Positions 43,121 to 52,656 of a stretch of 64,000 nucleotides of DNA are shown in pieces (within the stretch, counting starts at the first letter, position 1; each line of letters begins with the position of its first letter). Origin of the DNA: Hydrogenobaculum sp. 3684 (lineage in GTDB: Bacteria; Aquificota; Aquificia; Aquificales; Aquificaceae); assembly GCF_000213785.1 (NCBI RefSeq), contig NC_015557.1, forward strand, positions 868,001 to 932,000, written 5' to 3'. The position numbers and the translations under genes were made by a program. Under the pieces are notes generated by a model. That model was not told the DNA's origin. It ran no database searches and saw only the letters and a program-made list of their open reading frames with translations.

Positions 43121-45951
43121 TAGGATATGTTTTAAAAAAAATTTTAGGGACAAAAAACGATAGAGAAATAAAGAAAATAAGAAAATGGGTAGAGAAGATA
43201 AACGCTCTAGAAGAGTCTTTAGATAAGCTTTCAAACAAAGATATTGTTTTAAAAGCCCAAGACTTATACTTTAGAGTAAACCAAAACGAACATATAAAAC
43301 AAGCTATTATAGAAGGAGAAATGGTAGAAGAGCTAATAGAGGCGTTTGCTCTGGTAAGAGAAGCTTCAAAGCGCACTATGGGCTTAAGACAGTTTGACGT
43401 GCAGCTAATAGGTGGTATAGTTTTATATCAAGGTAAAATTGCAGAGATGAAAACCGGTGAAGGAAAAACCCTTGTGGCGGCAGCCCCGGCGTTTTTCACA
43501 GCTCTAACAGATATAGGAGTGCACATTGTCACTGTAAACGATTATTTGGCAAAAAGAGATGCAACGTGGATAGGCCCTATATATAGGTTTCTTGGGCTTG
43601 ATGTAGGTGTTATAAACTCAGATAGCATGAGCTATATAATAGATTGGCAAGACCCAGAAAAGGCGATGGAAGCCATAGAAAAAGATATAAGGGTGTGGCC
43701 TAAAGGTATGGTAGGGGATGCTATAGATTACTCTAAAATAGATGTACACGCCAAAACATCTTATTTTACTAAGGCGATACCAGTAGAACGTGTAAAAGCC
43801 TATGAAGCTCACATAACTTATGGTACCAACAATGAATTTGGCTTTGACTATTTAAGAGACAACTTAGCAGTATCAAAAGATCAGATAGTCCAAGTAAAGG
43901 GTCATGGTTATGCAATAGTGGACGAAATAGACAGTATTTTGATAGATGAGGCTAGAACCCCTCTTATAATAGCTGGTCCATCAAATTTAGATAACAAGGT
44001 TGTTTTACAGGCCAACGAATTTGTACAAACACTTGAAATAGAAAAAGACTTTACAGTAGATGAAAAAAATAGGACAGCAATGCTCACAGAAGAAGGCATA
44101 GAAAAAGCAGAAAAATATTTTGGCATTCAAAATCTATACGACATTAGACATATCGACTTAGTACACGCTATCAACAAAGCCCTCATTGCTCACAATCTTT
44201 ACAAAAAAGATGTACATTACATGGTGAAAGACGGAGAAATACTCATAGTAGATGAGTTTACTGGAAGAGCCTTACCAGGTAGAAGATGGAGCGAAGGCCT
44301 TCACCAAGCTATAGAGGCTAAAGAAGGCGTTGAAATTCAAGAAGAAAATCAAACATTGGCCACCACTTCATTTCAAAATTATTTTAAGCTTTATAAAAAA
44401 TTAGCTGGTATGACAGGTACAGCTGAGACAGAAGCTCTTGAATTCAAAGAAATATACAACTTAGACGTTGTTGTTATACCCACTAACAAACCAAACATAA
44501 GAAAAGATCTACCGGATGCAATATTTAAAACTAAAAAAGAAAAATGGGAATATGTAGCAAAAATAATTGAAGAAAACCATGCCAAAGGAAGACCTATATT
44601 AGTGGGTACGGTATCCATAGAAGACTCTGAAACACTTTCAAAGCTTTTAGAACAAAGAGGTATAAAGCACAACGTCTTAAACGCCAAACAACACGAAAAA
44701 GAAGCTTGGGTCATAGCTCAAGCCGGAAGAAAAGGTGCTGTGACAATAGCAACAAACATGGCAGGAAGAGGTACTGACATACTTCTTGGCGGTAACCCAG
44801 AGTTTTTAGCAAGAGAAATTTTAAAGCAAAAAGGCATAGATGAAGAAAAAGCTACAGAAGAAGATTGGAAAAAAGCTTATGAAGAAGCCACAAAGATTAC
44901 CCAAAAGGAAAAAGAAGAGGTTATAAAAGCTGGTGGTCTTTTGGTGATAGGTACCGAAAGACATGAATCAAGAAGGGTAGACAATCAGCTAAGAGGTAGG
45001 GCAGGAAGGCAAGGAGATCCAGGAGAAACCAGGTTTATACTATCTTTAGAGGATGATCTTCTTAGGATATTTGGCGGAGATAGGGTTAAAAAGCTAATGG
45101 AGTTTATGAAAATACCAGAAGGAGAGCCTATAGAAAGCTCTATAGTATCAAAGTCTTTAGAAGGTGCCCAAGAAAGGGTGGAACTTCAAAACTTCCAATC
45201 TCGGAAAAGACTTTTAGAGTACGACGAGGTCATAAACATACAACGTTCTGTGGTATACGATATAAGGCGTTCCATTCTCTTTCAAGATGATATAAAAGAA
45301 GAGATAAAAGATTTTATAAAAGATGTAATACACACCCAAGTTTATACGCTTTTAACAGAAGACGAACCAGAGTTATGGGAATTAGAACCTCTAAAAACAT
45401 TTTTCAAAGAATGGATAGGTGTTGACTTACCAGAAAAATTTGAAGCAAAAGACCGAGAAGAGTTAGAAGAGGAAATATTTAGACTTGTGATGGAAAAGTA
45501 CGCCCAAAAAGAACAAGAAATAGGCGAAGAAACCATGAGAGAAATAGAAAAAGTATTTACCCTAAATATCATAGACAACCTTTGGAGAGAACAGCTTCAC
45601 ACTATAGATAAATTAAGAGAGGGGATATACCTAAGAAGCTACGCTCAAAGGGATCCTCTAGTAGAATTTAAAAAAGAAGCTTTTAGGCTTTTTGAAGAAC
45701 TTATGCTAAACTTCAAAATATCCGCTATTCAATCTATAATGAATGCTCAAATATCAAAAGAAGAATTGGAGCAGCAAGAACAAAATATGTTTAACTTAGA
45801 GATAGACACGTTAAACAAAAGCATGGCTATAAGCGAAGCTTTAGAAAATATAGCAAAAGAGTTTCAAGAGAAAAGACCAAGGTTTAGGACATTAAAAGAT
45901 AGGTTGGAAGAACGTAAGAAAAAACTAGAAAAGAAAGGAGGAACAGCATGA
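43117..45951 (+). CDS. secA: Protein translocase ATPase SecA
   Basis: 944 residues. Walker A MKTGEGKT, VNDYLAKRDA, Walker B VDEIDSILIDEARTPLIIAG, GTAETEALEF, MAGRGTDI, RGRAGRQGDPG, and helical scaffold. Between VGVINSD and ITYGTNNEFGFDYLRDN there are about 50 residues more than in E. coli SecA (positions about 165-220), an insert I recall as typical of Aquificales. The C-terminal zinc finger is missing; the end is Lys/Arg-rich. It drives preproteins through SecYEG. Confidence 0.97.
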   Translation: MIGYVLKKILGTKNDREIKKIRKWVEKINALEESLDKLSNKDIVLKAQDLYFRVNQNEHIKQAIIEGEMVEELIEAFALVREASKRTMGLRQFDVQLIGGIVLYQGKIAEMKTGEGKTLVAAAPAFFTALTDIGVHIVTVNDYLAKRDATWIGPIYRFLGLDVGVINSDSMSYIIDWQDPEKAMEAIEKDIRVWPKGMVGDAIDYSKIDVHAKTSYFTKAIPVERVKAYEAHITYGTNNEFGFDYLRDNLAVSKDQIVQVKGHGYAIVDEIDSILIDEARTPLIIAGPSNLDNKVVLQANEFVQTLEIEKDFTVDEKNRTAMLTEEGIEKAEKYFGIQNLYDIRHIDLVHAINKALIAHNLYKKDVHYMVKDGEILIVDEFTGRALPGRRWSEGLHQAIEAKEGVEIQEENQTLATTSFQNYFKLYKKLAGMTGTAETEALEFKEIYNLDVVVIPTNKPNIRKDLPDAIFKTKKEKWEYVAKIIEENHAKGRPILVGTVSIEDSETLSKLLEQRGIKHNVLNAKQHEKEAWVIAQAGRKGAVTIATNMAGRGTDILLGGNPEFLAREILKQKGIDEEKATEEDWKKAYEEATKITQKEKEEVIKAGGLLVIGTERHESRRVDNQLRGRAGRQGDPGETRFILSLEDDLLRIFGGDRVKKLMEFMKIPEGEPIESSIVSKSLEGAQERVELQNFQSRKRLLEYDEVINIQRSVVYDIRRSILFQDDIKEEIKDFIKDVIHTQVYTLLTEDEPELWELEPLKTFFKEWIGVDLPEKFEAKDREELEEEIFRLVMEKYAQKEQEIGEETMREIEKVFTLNIIDNLWREQLHTIDKLREGIYLRSYAQRDPLVEFKKEAFRLFEELMLNFKISAIQSIMNAQISKEELEQQEQNMFNLEIDTLNKSMAISEALENIAKEFQEKRPRFRTLKDRLEERKKKLEKKGGTA

Positions 45952-47324
45952 TAAAATTTGGTACAGACGGCTGGAGAGCAATAATAGGTTTTGAGTTTAG
46001 CCAAGACAACATAGTAAAAGTTGCAAAAGCCCATGCGAAAGCGTTAAAAAAGCACGGTTTAAATAAAGTTATAGTGGGATATGACCATAGGTTTTTAGGG
46101 GAGAGGTTTGCAATATTAGTTGCCAATGTAATGAAAACAGAAGGTATAGAAGCTGATGTAGCAAAAGAAGCTGTTAGTACACCAAACATATCTTTTGCAG
46201 TAAAGTATATGGGATATAATCAAGGCGTGATGATAACAGCTTCTCACAACCCTTACTATTACAATGGATATAAGATAAAAGAGTCTTTTGGGGGCGCAGC
46301 TACACCAGAATTTATAAACGAAGTAGAAGATGAGATTAAAAATATAAAAGATGTTGATTTTAAAGAACACAACATAAAAAGAGTAGATATTATATCTCAA
46401 TATATAGAAAAAACGACGTCAAACATAAGCAAAAATATTCTCTTAGAAAAAGAGCTAAACATAGTACATGACTCTATGTATGGACCAGCTTTTAAATACT
46501 ATTTAGAGGCTTTTAAAGATAAAAAATTAAATCTTTTCTCTATAAGACATCACAAAGATGCACTTTTTGGAGAGGGAGCTCCTGAACCTGTAGAGAAAAA
46601 TTTAAGCATATTAAAGGATAAAGTAAAAACTGTAAAAGCCAACCTTGGCATAGCAAACGATGGAGATGGAGACAGAATAGCGCTTGTGGATGAGAACGGA
46701 GAGTTTATAAACTCACAGCTTGTTTATATACTTCTTATGCTTCATATTATTAAAAACAAAGGCATAAAAAAAGGAGTGGTGGTAAAAACAGTATCCACCA
46801 GCTTTTTGGTGGATAGGATATGCAAGGATTTTGGCATAGAAGTAGAAGAAACACCTGTGGGATTTAAATATATAAACGAAATAGTGCTAAAAAAAGATGT
46901 AATATTTGGCGGAGAAGAATCTGGTGGATACGGATTTCCATTTTTCCTACCAGAAAGAGATGGGTTTTTATCGGGGCTTTTTATAATAGAAATGATGCTT
47001 TTAGAAGATAAATCTTTATCAGCTATTATAAAAGATATTTTTAACAAATACGGTGAAGCCTACTACAACAGAGTAGATCTAAAAGTAGAAGAACACATAA
47101 AAGATAGACTTAAAAATCTTATTAAAAATCCACCTGATGTGTTAGAAGATATAAAAGTACAAAAAGTAAACACAAAAGATGGGTTAAAACTAATTTTTGA
47201 AGATGATTCATGGGTACTGCTTAGAGCCTCAGGCACAGAGCCTCTTATTAGAATATACGCAGAAGCCACCTCAAAAGATTTGTTAAATACCTTGCTTTTA
47301 AAAGCCCAAAAACTAGTCTCGTAA
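45948..47324 (+). CDS. Phosphoglucomutase/phosphomannomutase
   Basis: 458 residues of the alpha-D-phosphohexomutase family: FGTDGWRA, the phosphoserine loop ITASHNPYYYNGYK, metal-binding NDGDGDRIAL, sugar-binding GGEESGGYGF and phosphate-binding RASGTEPLIRIY. It interconverts hexose 1- and 6-phosphates for glycogen or envelope sugars; which one cannot be told. The start overlaps the secA stop (ATGA). Confidence 0.92.
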   Translation: MIKFGTDGWRAIIGFEFSQDNIVKVAKAHAKALKKHGLNKVIVGYDHRFLGERFAILVANVMKTEGIEADVAKEAVSTPNISFAVKYMGYNQGVMITASHNPYYYNGYKIKESFGGAATPEFINEVEDEIKNIKDVDFKEHNIKRVDIISQYIEKTTSNISKNILLEKELNIVHDSMYGPAFKYYLEAFKDKKLNLFSIRHHKDALFGEGAPEPVEKNLSILKDKVKTVKANLGIANDGDGDRIALVDENGEFINSQLVYILLMLHIIKNKGIKKGVVVKTVSTSFLVDRICKDFGIEVEETPVGFKYINEIVLKKDVIFGGEESGGYGFPFFLPERDGFLSGLFIIEMMLLEDKSLSAIIKDIFNKYGEAYYNRVDLKVEEHIKDRLKNLIKNPPDVLEDIKVQKVNTKDGLKLIFEDDSWVLLRASGTEPLIRIYAEATSKDLLNTLLLKAQKLVS

Positions 47325-47332
47325 AATGAAAA

Positions 47333-47920
47333 ATGGAAAAAGAGAAACTGGTTATTTTCATAGATGGTTCAAACGTATTTCATGGACTAAAAAATGAAAC
47401 CTTCAGATTAGATTACCTAAAGCTAATAGAATTTTTAACGGCCGATAGGTATTTGGTAAGAGCGTATTTTTATTCTGCACTTCCAAGCGACAAAGACGTA
47501 GACAAACAATCAAAAGAAGGCTTTGCCAAACAAAAAAAATTTTTGGAAGATTTGGCTTTTATGGGAATCAAAGTAAAGCTTGCAAAGTTAAGAAAGCTAC
47601 CGGATGGCAATTTCTTAGAAAAAGAAGTAGATATAATGTTAGCTACAGATATGCTATCTTTGGCCTACAAAAATGCATACGATTCATGTGTACTTGTAAG
47701 TGGAGACAGCGATTTTTCATACACAGTAGAAGTGGTACAATCTTTAGGTAAACGAGTAGAGAACGCCACATTCAAAAAGACATCTTCATACTCTTTGAGA
47801 AGACTTTGTGATAAATTTATATATCTTGATGATCATCTAGACAAATTCTTACTAAAACCAAAAGAACCCACCGTATGGGACAAAATTAAAAATGTTTTTA
47901 AAATAAACATTGTAAATTAA
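47333..47920 (+). CDS. NYN-domain (LabA-like) putative nuclease
   Basis: 195 residues. VIFIDGSNVFHGL with catalytic Asp, KEVDIMLATDMLSLAY and VLVSGDSDFSYTVEVVQSLGKRVE: the PIN-like NYN fold with its acidic residues. Likely an RNase. The start lies 8 bp after the mutase stop with no good ribosome binding site. Confidence 0.85.
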   Translation: MEKEKLVIFIDGSNVFHGLKNETFRLDYLKLIEFLTADRYLVRAYFYSALPSDKDVDKQSKEGFAKQKKFLEDLAFMGIKVKLAKLRKLPDGNFLEKEVDIMLATDMLSLAYKNAYDSCVLVSGDSDFSYTVEVVQSLGKRVENATFKKTSSYSLRRLCDKFIYLDDHLDKFLLKPKEPTVWDKIKNVFKINIVN

Positions 47921-47984
47921 AATCTTGAAAATTTTATAAAATTACTTTATAATATAATTATACTTTTTTTAAAGGAGGAGTAAG

Positions 47985-48326
47985 ATGAAAAAGTTACTCA
48001 TCATAGCAGCCGCAGGCTTGGCACTTGTTGCTTGCTCAAAGCAACAATCCGCTGAACAAAGCAGTGGTAGCCAAAACGCACCAGCAGCTACCCAAAACGC
48101 AGCACCACCACCACCAACACCAGCAACACCATCAGCTGGTTCTTCATCTTCAAGTTCTTCAAACAACGGATCAGCTACTACACCATCATCTGGTTCTTCA
48201 AGCTCTACAAGCAATGGCGCCAATGCTTCGTCATCAAACTCAAACAGCTCAAGCTCCAACAGCTCAAATTCATCTTCAACACCAGCTCCAGCACCAGCAG
48301 CTCCATCTGGCTCAAACGGTCAATAA
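47985..48326 (+). CDS. Low-complexity Ser/Pro/Ala-rich lipoprotein
   Basis: 113 residues. Lipoprotein signal with the lipobox LVAC (Cys 17), then only Ser, Asn, Pro, Ala, Thr and Gly with long Ser runs and Pro-Ala blocks. No folded domain is expected. It may be a surface or spacer lipoprotein. A TATAAT-containing region and AAAGGAGG precede it, and a strong terminator follows: a single, well-expressed gene. Confidence 0.75.
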   Translation: MKKLLIIAAAGLALVACSKQQSAEQSSGSQNAPAATQNAAPPPPTPATPSAGSSSSSSSNNGSATTPSSGSSSSTSNGANASSSNSNSSSSNSSNSSSTPAPAPAAPSGSNGQ

Positions 48327-48338
48327 CAAAGGTTTAGT

Positions 48339-48362
48339 GCCCCCAATTTAGTGGGGGCTTTT
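48339..48362 (+). terminator. Intrinsic terminator of the lipoprotein gene
   Basis: GCCCCC-AATTTAGT-GGGGGC followed by TTTT, 12 nt after the stop. Confidence 0.9.
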
Positions 48363-48376
48363 GATTAACTTTATGA

Positions 48377-48382
48377 TAAAAT
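48377..48382 (+). promoter_or_regulatory. -10 box of the HARP gene, leaderless spacing
   Basis: TAAAAT ends exactly 6 nt before ATG 48389, with no ribosome binding site. Confidence 0.6.
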
Positions 48383-48388
48383 ATATTA

Positions 48389-48949
48389 ATGCAAGATAAT
48401 GTAATAATAGACACAAGTATATTTACAAATCCAAATATCTACAAAAGCATATCCTTAGGACAACCCATAGACGCTATAGAAGCTTTTATTGGTTTAGCCC
48501 ATAAAAGCAGTAAAAAAATATATATGCCTCGGACAGTTTATATAGAACTATGCAAGGTCGTGGATTTAGAATCAATAAAAAGCAAGTTTGAATCTAGCAT
48601 CATTATAAAATCCCCAAATAGATGCAACATTACCATAAACGCGTTGGCGTTGTTTGATTTTGTAGAGGATATGCGCATAAGAATAAACAAAGGCTTAAGA
48701 ATTGCCGAAGAATTTGCCAGAGATAAAACACAAGATATACAAACTACAATATCAAAGCTAAGAGAAAAGTATAAAGAGGCTCTAAGACAAGGTACTTTAG
48801 ATAGCAAAGAAGATGTTGATGTTATATTGCTTGCTTTAGAACTAAACGGAGTTATATTGTCTGGAGACGAAGGGATAAACAGCTGGGCAGACAAATTCGG
48901 CATAAGAACAGTGAACCCTCTTTTTATACAAGAGTTTTTAAGCTTTTAG
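48389..48949 (+). CDS. HARP, protein-only RNase P of the Aquifex type
   Basis: 186 residues. A PIN-like metallonuclease: NVIIDTSIFTNPNIY (first catalytic Asp), MPRTVYIELCKVVD, a helical insert (about 95-130) and EDVDVILLALELNGVILSGDEGINSWADKFGIRTV with the remaining acidic residues. This is the family once called 'RNA ligase partner' and then shown in Aquifex aeolicus to be an RNA-free RNase P that removes tRNA 5' leaders. It predicts that this genome lacks rnpA and rnpB. Leaderless promoter; monocistronic. Confidence 0.85.
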   Translation: MQDNVIIDTSIFTNPNIYKSISLGQPIDAIEAFIGLAHKSSKKIYMPRTVYIELCKVVDLESIKSKFESSIIIKSPNRCNITINALALFDFVEDMRIRINKGLRIAEEFARDKTQDIQTTISKLREKYKEALRQGTLDSKEDVDVILLALELNGVILSGDEGINSWADKFGIRTVNPLFIQEFLSF

Positions 48950-48982
48950 TATATAATGATAGATAATAATTAGGAGGTTTAT

Positions 48983-49360
48983 ATGAATTTGAAAAAAATA
49001 GCTATTGCTTTGGCAGCTTGGACAATGTTTTACAACGTATCACCAGCCATGGCTTCTTTCATAAGTTCAAAAGCCCCCATACAAGAAAACTCACAAAAAA
49101 GTGATTATATAAAAGAGATCCAAAAAGCTCTTGAGAATAAAATAGTAGCCCAAAAGCTAAAAGAATACGGCATGAACCCTAAAGAAGTTAAAGAAAAACT
49201 GAAATCCATGAATGAAGAACAGCTAAGACTTCTGGCAAACGCTTCAAAAAAGTTAAACGCTGGTGGTGATGTATTGGGACTTGCAATAGCGGTGCTTGTT
49301 ATAGTGTTGCTAGTGGTATTGATACTAAGACTTACCGGTAAAGAGGTGATTATAAGATAA
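48983..49360 (+). CDS. PA2779-family protein
   Basis: 125 residues. A signal peptide or first helix (KKIAIALAAWTMFYNVSPAMASF), a helical middle with EIQKALENKIVAQKLKEYGMNPKEVKEKL, and a C-terminal membrane helix (VLGLAIAVLVIVLLVVLILRL). The PA2779 family is found next to PA2778 C39-like peptidases, as here. Its stop shares bases with the likely AUA start of the next gene. Confidence 0.78.
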   Translation: MNLKKIAIALAAWTMFYNVSPAMASFISSKAPIQENSQKSDYIKEIQKALENKIVAQKLKEYGMNPKEVKEKLKSMNEEQLRLLANASKKLNAGGDVLGLAIAVLVIVLLVVLILRLTGKEVIIR

Positions 49361-49860
49361 AACGTATAATTTTTGCAACAATCTTTATTATCTTTTTATC
49401 CTATGGGGGGCAGTTTTGCTCCCATCTCAACGTAACATTTATAAAGCAAAAAGAGAATCTTTGCGGTCCTGTAGCAGTGGAAGAGATTCTCATGTTTTAT
49501 AAAGATAAAAAGCCTTTCAACAACATAGTAAAAGCTGTATACACACCCTCTATAGAAGAAAGCCTTATAACAGACATACAAGATTATTTCGAGAAAGAAG
49601 GTTTTAAAACTAAGTATATAAGAAGCATCAATGCCATAAAGCATCAAATAAAAAAATGTAGGCCTGTTATAGCCCTTTTAGATATGGGAAATTTTCTCGT
49701 ATCAATACCGCATTACGTAGTGATAACTGGTTTTAATGAAAAAGGGTTTTTTATGAACGACGGTTACAAAAAAGATAGGTTTATGAGTTTTAAAGATTTT
49801 AAGAAGAGATTTAAAAGCATGGGGAATGTAGCGTTGGTGGCTTACAAAGAAAATAAATAA
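49357..49860 (+). CDS. PA2778-like C39-type cysteine peptidase with a probable AUA start
   Basis: About 167 residues if read from ATA 49357: a signal peptide (MKRIIFATIFIIFLSYG), the C39-like catalytic Cys in KQKENLCGPVAVEE (about residue 36), His in SIPHYVVITGF and Asp in FFMNDGY. No ATG, GTG or TTG exists in frame between the upstream stop (49339) and GTG 49477, and that GTG lies after the catalytic Cys. An AAGAGGTG site stands 8 nt before ATA, which overlaps the previous stop as ATAA. The pairing with a PA2779-like gene supports the family call. Role unknown, probably export or processing of a peptide. Confidence 0.7.
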   Translation: MKRIIFATIFIIFLSYGGQFCSHLNVTFIKQKENLCGPVAVEEILMFYKDKKPFNNIVKAVYTPSIEESLITDIQDYFEKEGFKTKYIRSINAIKHQIKKCRPVIALLDMGNFLVSIPHYVVITGFNEKGFFMNDGYKKDRFMSFKDFKKRFKSMGNVALVAYKENK

Positions 49861-49884
49861 GTTGTATGCTAAAATAATTTCACT

Positions 49885-51594
49885 ATGGAAGAATTTAGGG
49901 AAAAAAAGTTAGAAGAGCTTGCTAAAAGCCAAAAACACGTCTACAAATATGAATTTGAAAGTCCTTACTTTATCCACGATATAAGAGAGAAATACGAAAA
50001 AGAACCAAGAAAAGATAAAATTGTTGTAAAAGCCACCATCAAAAGGGTTTCAAAAGTAGAATATGGATTTGTGCTGAGGATAGCTTCAGAAAGTGGCGTT
50101 GAAATGCTTACTTATACAAAAGAGGCTTTCGAGCCAAACAAAACTTACAACATAGAAGGTATTCTATCAAGGGTAGAAGAAAAATTAAGCCTAATAGATG
50201 CAAAACCCACAGAAGAAGCCCCCACCACAAGCATAGATGATATCAAAAAAGAGTACGATTTAGATCCAAACTTTGAAGATATATCGATAGCTGGAAGGCT
50301 TGTAGCCTTAAGAAGCATGGGTAAGGCCATATTTGGACATATACAAGATTTTACTGGAAAATTACAGATATATATTAAAAAAGATATAGTAGGAGATGAG
50401 AAGTTCAAATTCGTAGAAGATTATATAGATGTAGGAGACATAATAGGTGTAAAAGGAAAGCTTTTCAGAACACATACCGGAGAGCTCACCGTAGAAGTTT
50501 TTGATATTGAACTTTTAACAAAAGCTCTAAACAACATGCCAGAAAAATGGCATGGAATAAAAGATGTAGAAATAAAGTATAGACAAAGATATTTGGATTT
50601 AATAGCTAACGAAAGCTCTAGAAAAGTCTTCGCTTTAAGATCAAAGATTATAAAAGCCCTTAGAGATTTTTTTGATAAAAACAAGTTTATGGAAGTAGAA
50701 ACTCCCATCTTGCAGCCAATAGCATCAGGAGCCACCGCAAGACCTTTTGTTACATATCATAATTACCTTGAATCTGAGCTTTATCTTAGGATAGCGCCAG
50801 AGCTTTATTTAAAAAAGCTTATAGTGGGCGGTATACCAAGGGTATATGAAATTGGTAAGAACTTTAGAAACGAGGGCGTAGACACCACCCACAACCCAGA
50901 GTTTACAATGGTAGAATTTTACGCCGCTTACTGGGATTATAAAAAACTCATCAAGTTTACCGAAGAGCTTTTTGATTATCTCACAGATGTTACCGGTATT
51001 AAAAGCATAGAAACCCAAAATGGTGTTATAAACTTAAAGCCGCCTTTTAAAGTGGCCAAATTTTTTGAGCTTTTAGAAGAAAAAACATCAAAAGATAAAA
51101 GTTTTTTCCTACATAATGAAGAAGAACTAAAGAATTTTGCCCATGAGCTTGGTATACCAAAAGCTTATACTTTAACAAAACCAAAGCTTATAGAAAAAGT
51201 ATTTGAATATACGGTAGAAGACGAGCTTATCCAACCTACTTTCATCATAGATTTCCCTAAAATACTGTCTCCACTTGCTAAAACCCACAGAGATGACGAT
51301 GAGCTGGTAGAACGTTTTGAGCTTTATATAAACAAGAAAGAAATAGCAAACGCCTATTCAGAGTTAAACGACCCCGAAGACCAAGCCAAAAGATTTTTAG
51401 AGCAAAAGCTTCAAAAAGCCACTGGTGATGAAGAAGCTATGGAAACCGATGATGATTTTGTAGAAGCCCTTAGATACGGTATGCCACCAACCGCCGGCGA
51501 AGGAATAGGAATAGATAGACTTGTAATGCTCTTTGCAAACGTAGACTCCATAAGGGATGTGATACTTTTCCCAGCCAATAGAAAGCTAGAATAA
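49885..51594 (+). CDS. lysS: Lysyl-tRNA synthetase, class II
   Basis: 569 residues. An anticodon-binding OB-fold (about 140-220), motif 1 around VETPILQPIASGATARPFVTYHN, motif 2 YEIGKNFRNEGVDTTHNPEFTMVEFY, motif 3 GEGIGIDRLVMLFANVDSIRDVILFP. Longer than the usual ~500 because of about 60-120 extra N-terminal residues containing a second OB-like segment (KIVVKATIKRVSKVEYGFVLRI). A TAAAAT box lies 9 nt before the ATG, without a ribosome binding site. Confidence 0.95.
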   Translation: MEEFREKKLEELAKSQKHVYKYEFESPYFIHDIREKYEKEPRKDKIVVKATIKRVSKVEYGFVLRIASESGVEMLTYTKEAFEPNKTYNIEGILSRVEEKLSLIDAKPTEEAPTTSIDDIKKEYDLDPNFEDISIAGRLVALRSMGKAIFGHIQDFTGKLQIYIKKDIVGDEKFKFVEDYIDVGDIIGVKGKLFRTHTGELTVEVFDIELLTKALNNMPEKWHGIKDVEIKYRQRYLDLIANESSRKVFALRSKIIKALRDFFDKNKFMEVETPILQPIASGATARPFVTYHNYLESELYLRIAPELYLKKLIVGGIPRVYEIGKNFRNEGVDTTHNPEFTMVEFYAAYWDYKKLIKFTEELFDYLTDVTGIKSIETQNGVINLKPPFKVAKFFELLEEKTSKDKSFFLHNEEELKNFAHELGIPKAYTLTKPKLIEKVFEYTVEDELIQPTFIIDFPKILSPLAKTHRDDDELVERFELYINKKEIANAYSELNDPEDQAKRFLEQKLQKATGDEEAMETDDDFVEALRYGMPPTAGEGIGIDRLVMLFANVDSIRDVILFPANRKLE

Positions 51595-51660
51595 CAAAGC
51601 TCATTGAAATAATGAAATTTTATCGTATGTTTTTAAAACAACTACTTAAAGGAGTTTAGC

Positions 51661-52656
51661 ATGGAACAAGTTTTTTTTGATATATATCAAAAGGCAAAAA
51701 AAGATGAGATTTCAAAAGAAGAGGCTTTATTTATACTAAAAGCCGAAGACAAGTATATACCGCTTATAGTATATTTGGCTTCTAAACTAAAGGATGAGTT
51801 TTTCGATTCTACAAAATTTGAATTTTGCTCTATCATAAATGCAAAAAGTGGTGCTTGTTCAGAAGATTGTAAATTTTGCGCTCAGTCTAAATTTTATAAA
51901 ACACCAATCAACATATACAAACTAGTGGATAAAGAAGAGCTGGTAGAGGGCGCTCTAAGGGGCGTAGAGTTTGGAGCAAATAGATATTGCATGGTTTTAA
52001 GCGCAAGAGCTGCTTCTGATGAAGAGGTAGAAAAGCTTTGCGAGGCCGTGCAAGAAATAAAAGCGCAAAACATACCTATAAACGTATGTGTATCTGCAGG
52101 AACCATAGGGCTTGAAAGTCTATTGAAGCTAAAAGAAGCTGGTGTAACAAGGATAAATCACAATCTCGAAACTTCCGAAAACTACTTTCCCAACATAGTT
52201 TCTACGCACACTTGGAGAGAAAGGTTAGAAACCATAAAAAACGTTCAAAAAGCTGGTCTTTCCACCTGTAGCGGGGCTATATTTGGACTTGGAGAAACAG
52301 ACGAAGATAGAGTGGATTTAGCTTTTGTTTACAAAGAACTTGGCGTAGATTCGATACCTTTAAACTTTCTTATGCCTATACCAAACACACCTTTAGAAAA
52401 CAACAAACCTTTAAGAGCCTTAGATGCTCTTAAAATAATAGCTATGTTTAGATTTACCAACAAAAGTGCAGAGTTAAGGCTTTGTGGCGGTAGAGAACAA
52501 ACATTAGGCGATTTTCACGGTATGGCAGCTTTTATGACAAACGCACTGATGGCAGGTGGATATCTAACAAGAGCTGGAAGAGACATCAAAAAAGATTACA
52601 AAATGCTTGAAGATATGAATTTAGAAAGGCTTACATCGGAAGAGGTGTGCAAATAG
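51661..52656 (+). CDS. bioB: Biotin synthase
   Basis: 331 residues. Radical-SAM cluster Cys triad in SGACSEDCKFCAQSKF, second-cluster Cys in VCVSAG and STCSGAIFGLGET, and SAELRLCGGREQ with Arg. It inserts sulphur into dethiobiotin. A good AAAGGAG site. It overlaps tadA by 10 bp. Confidence 0.96.
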   Translation: MEQVFFDIYQKAKKDEISKEEALFILKAEDKYIPLIVYLASKLKDEFFDSTKFEFCSIINAKSGACSEDCKFCAQSKFYKTPINIYKLVDKEELVEGALRGVEFGANRYCMVLSARAASDEEVEKLCEAVQEIKAQNIPINVCVSAGTIGLESLLKLKEAGVTRINHNLETSENYFPNIVSTHTWRERLETIKNVQKAGLSTCSGAIFGLGETDEDRVDLAFVYKELGVDSIPLNFLMPIPNTPLENNKPLRALDALKIIAMFRFTNKSAELRLCGGREQTLGDFHGMAAFMTNALMAGGYLTRAGRDIKKDYKMLEDMNLERLTSEEVCK

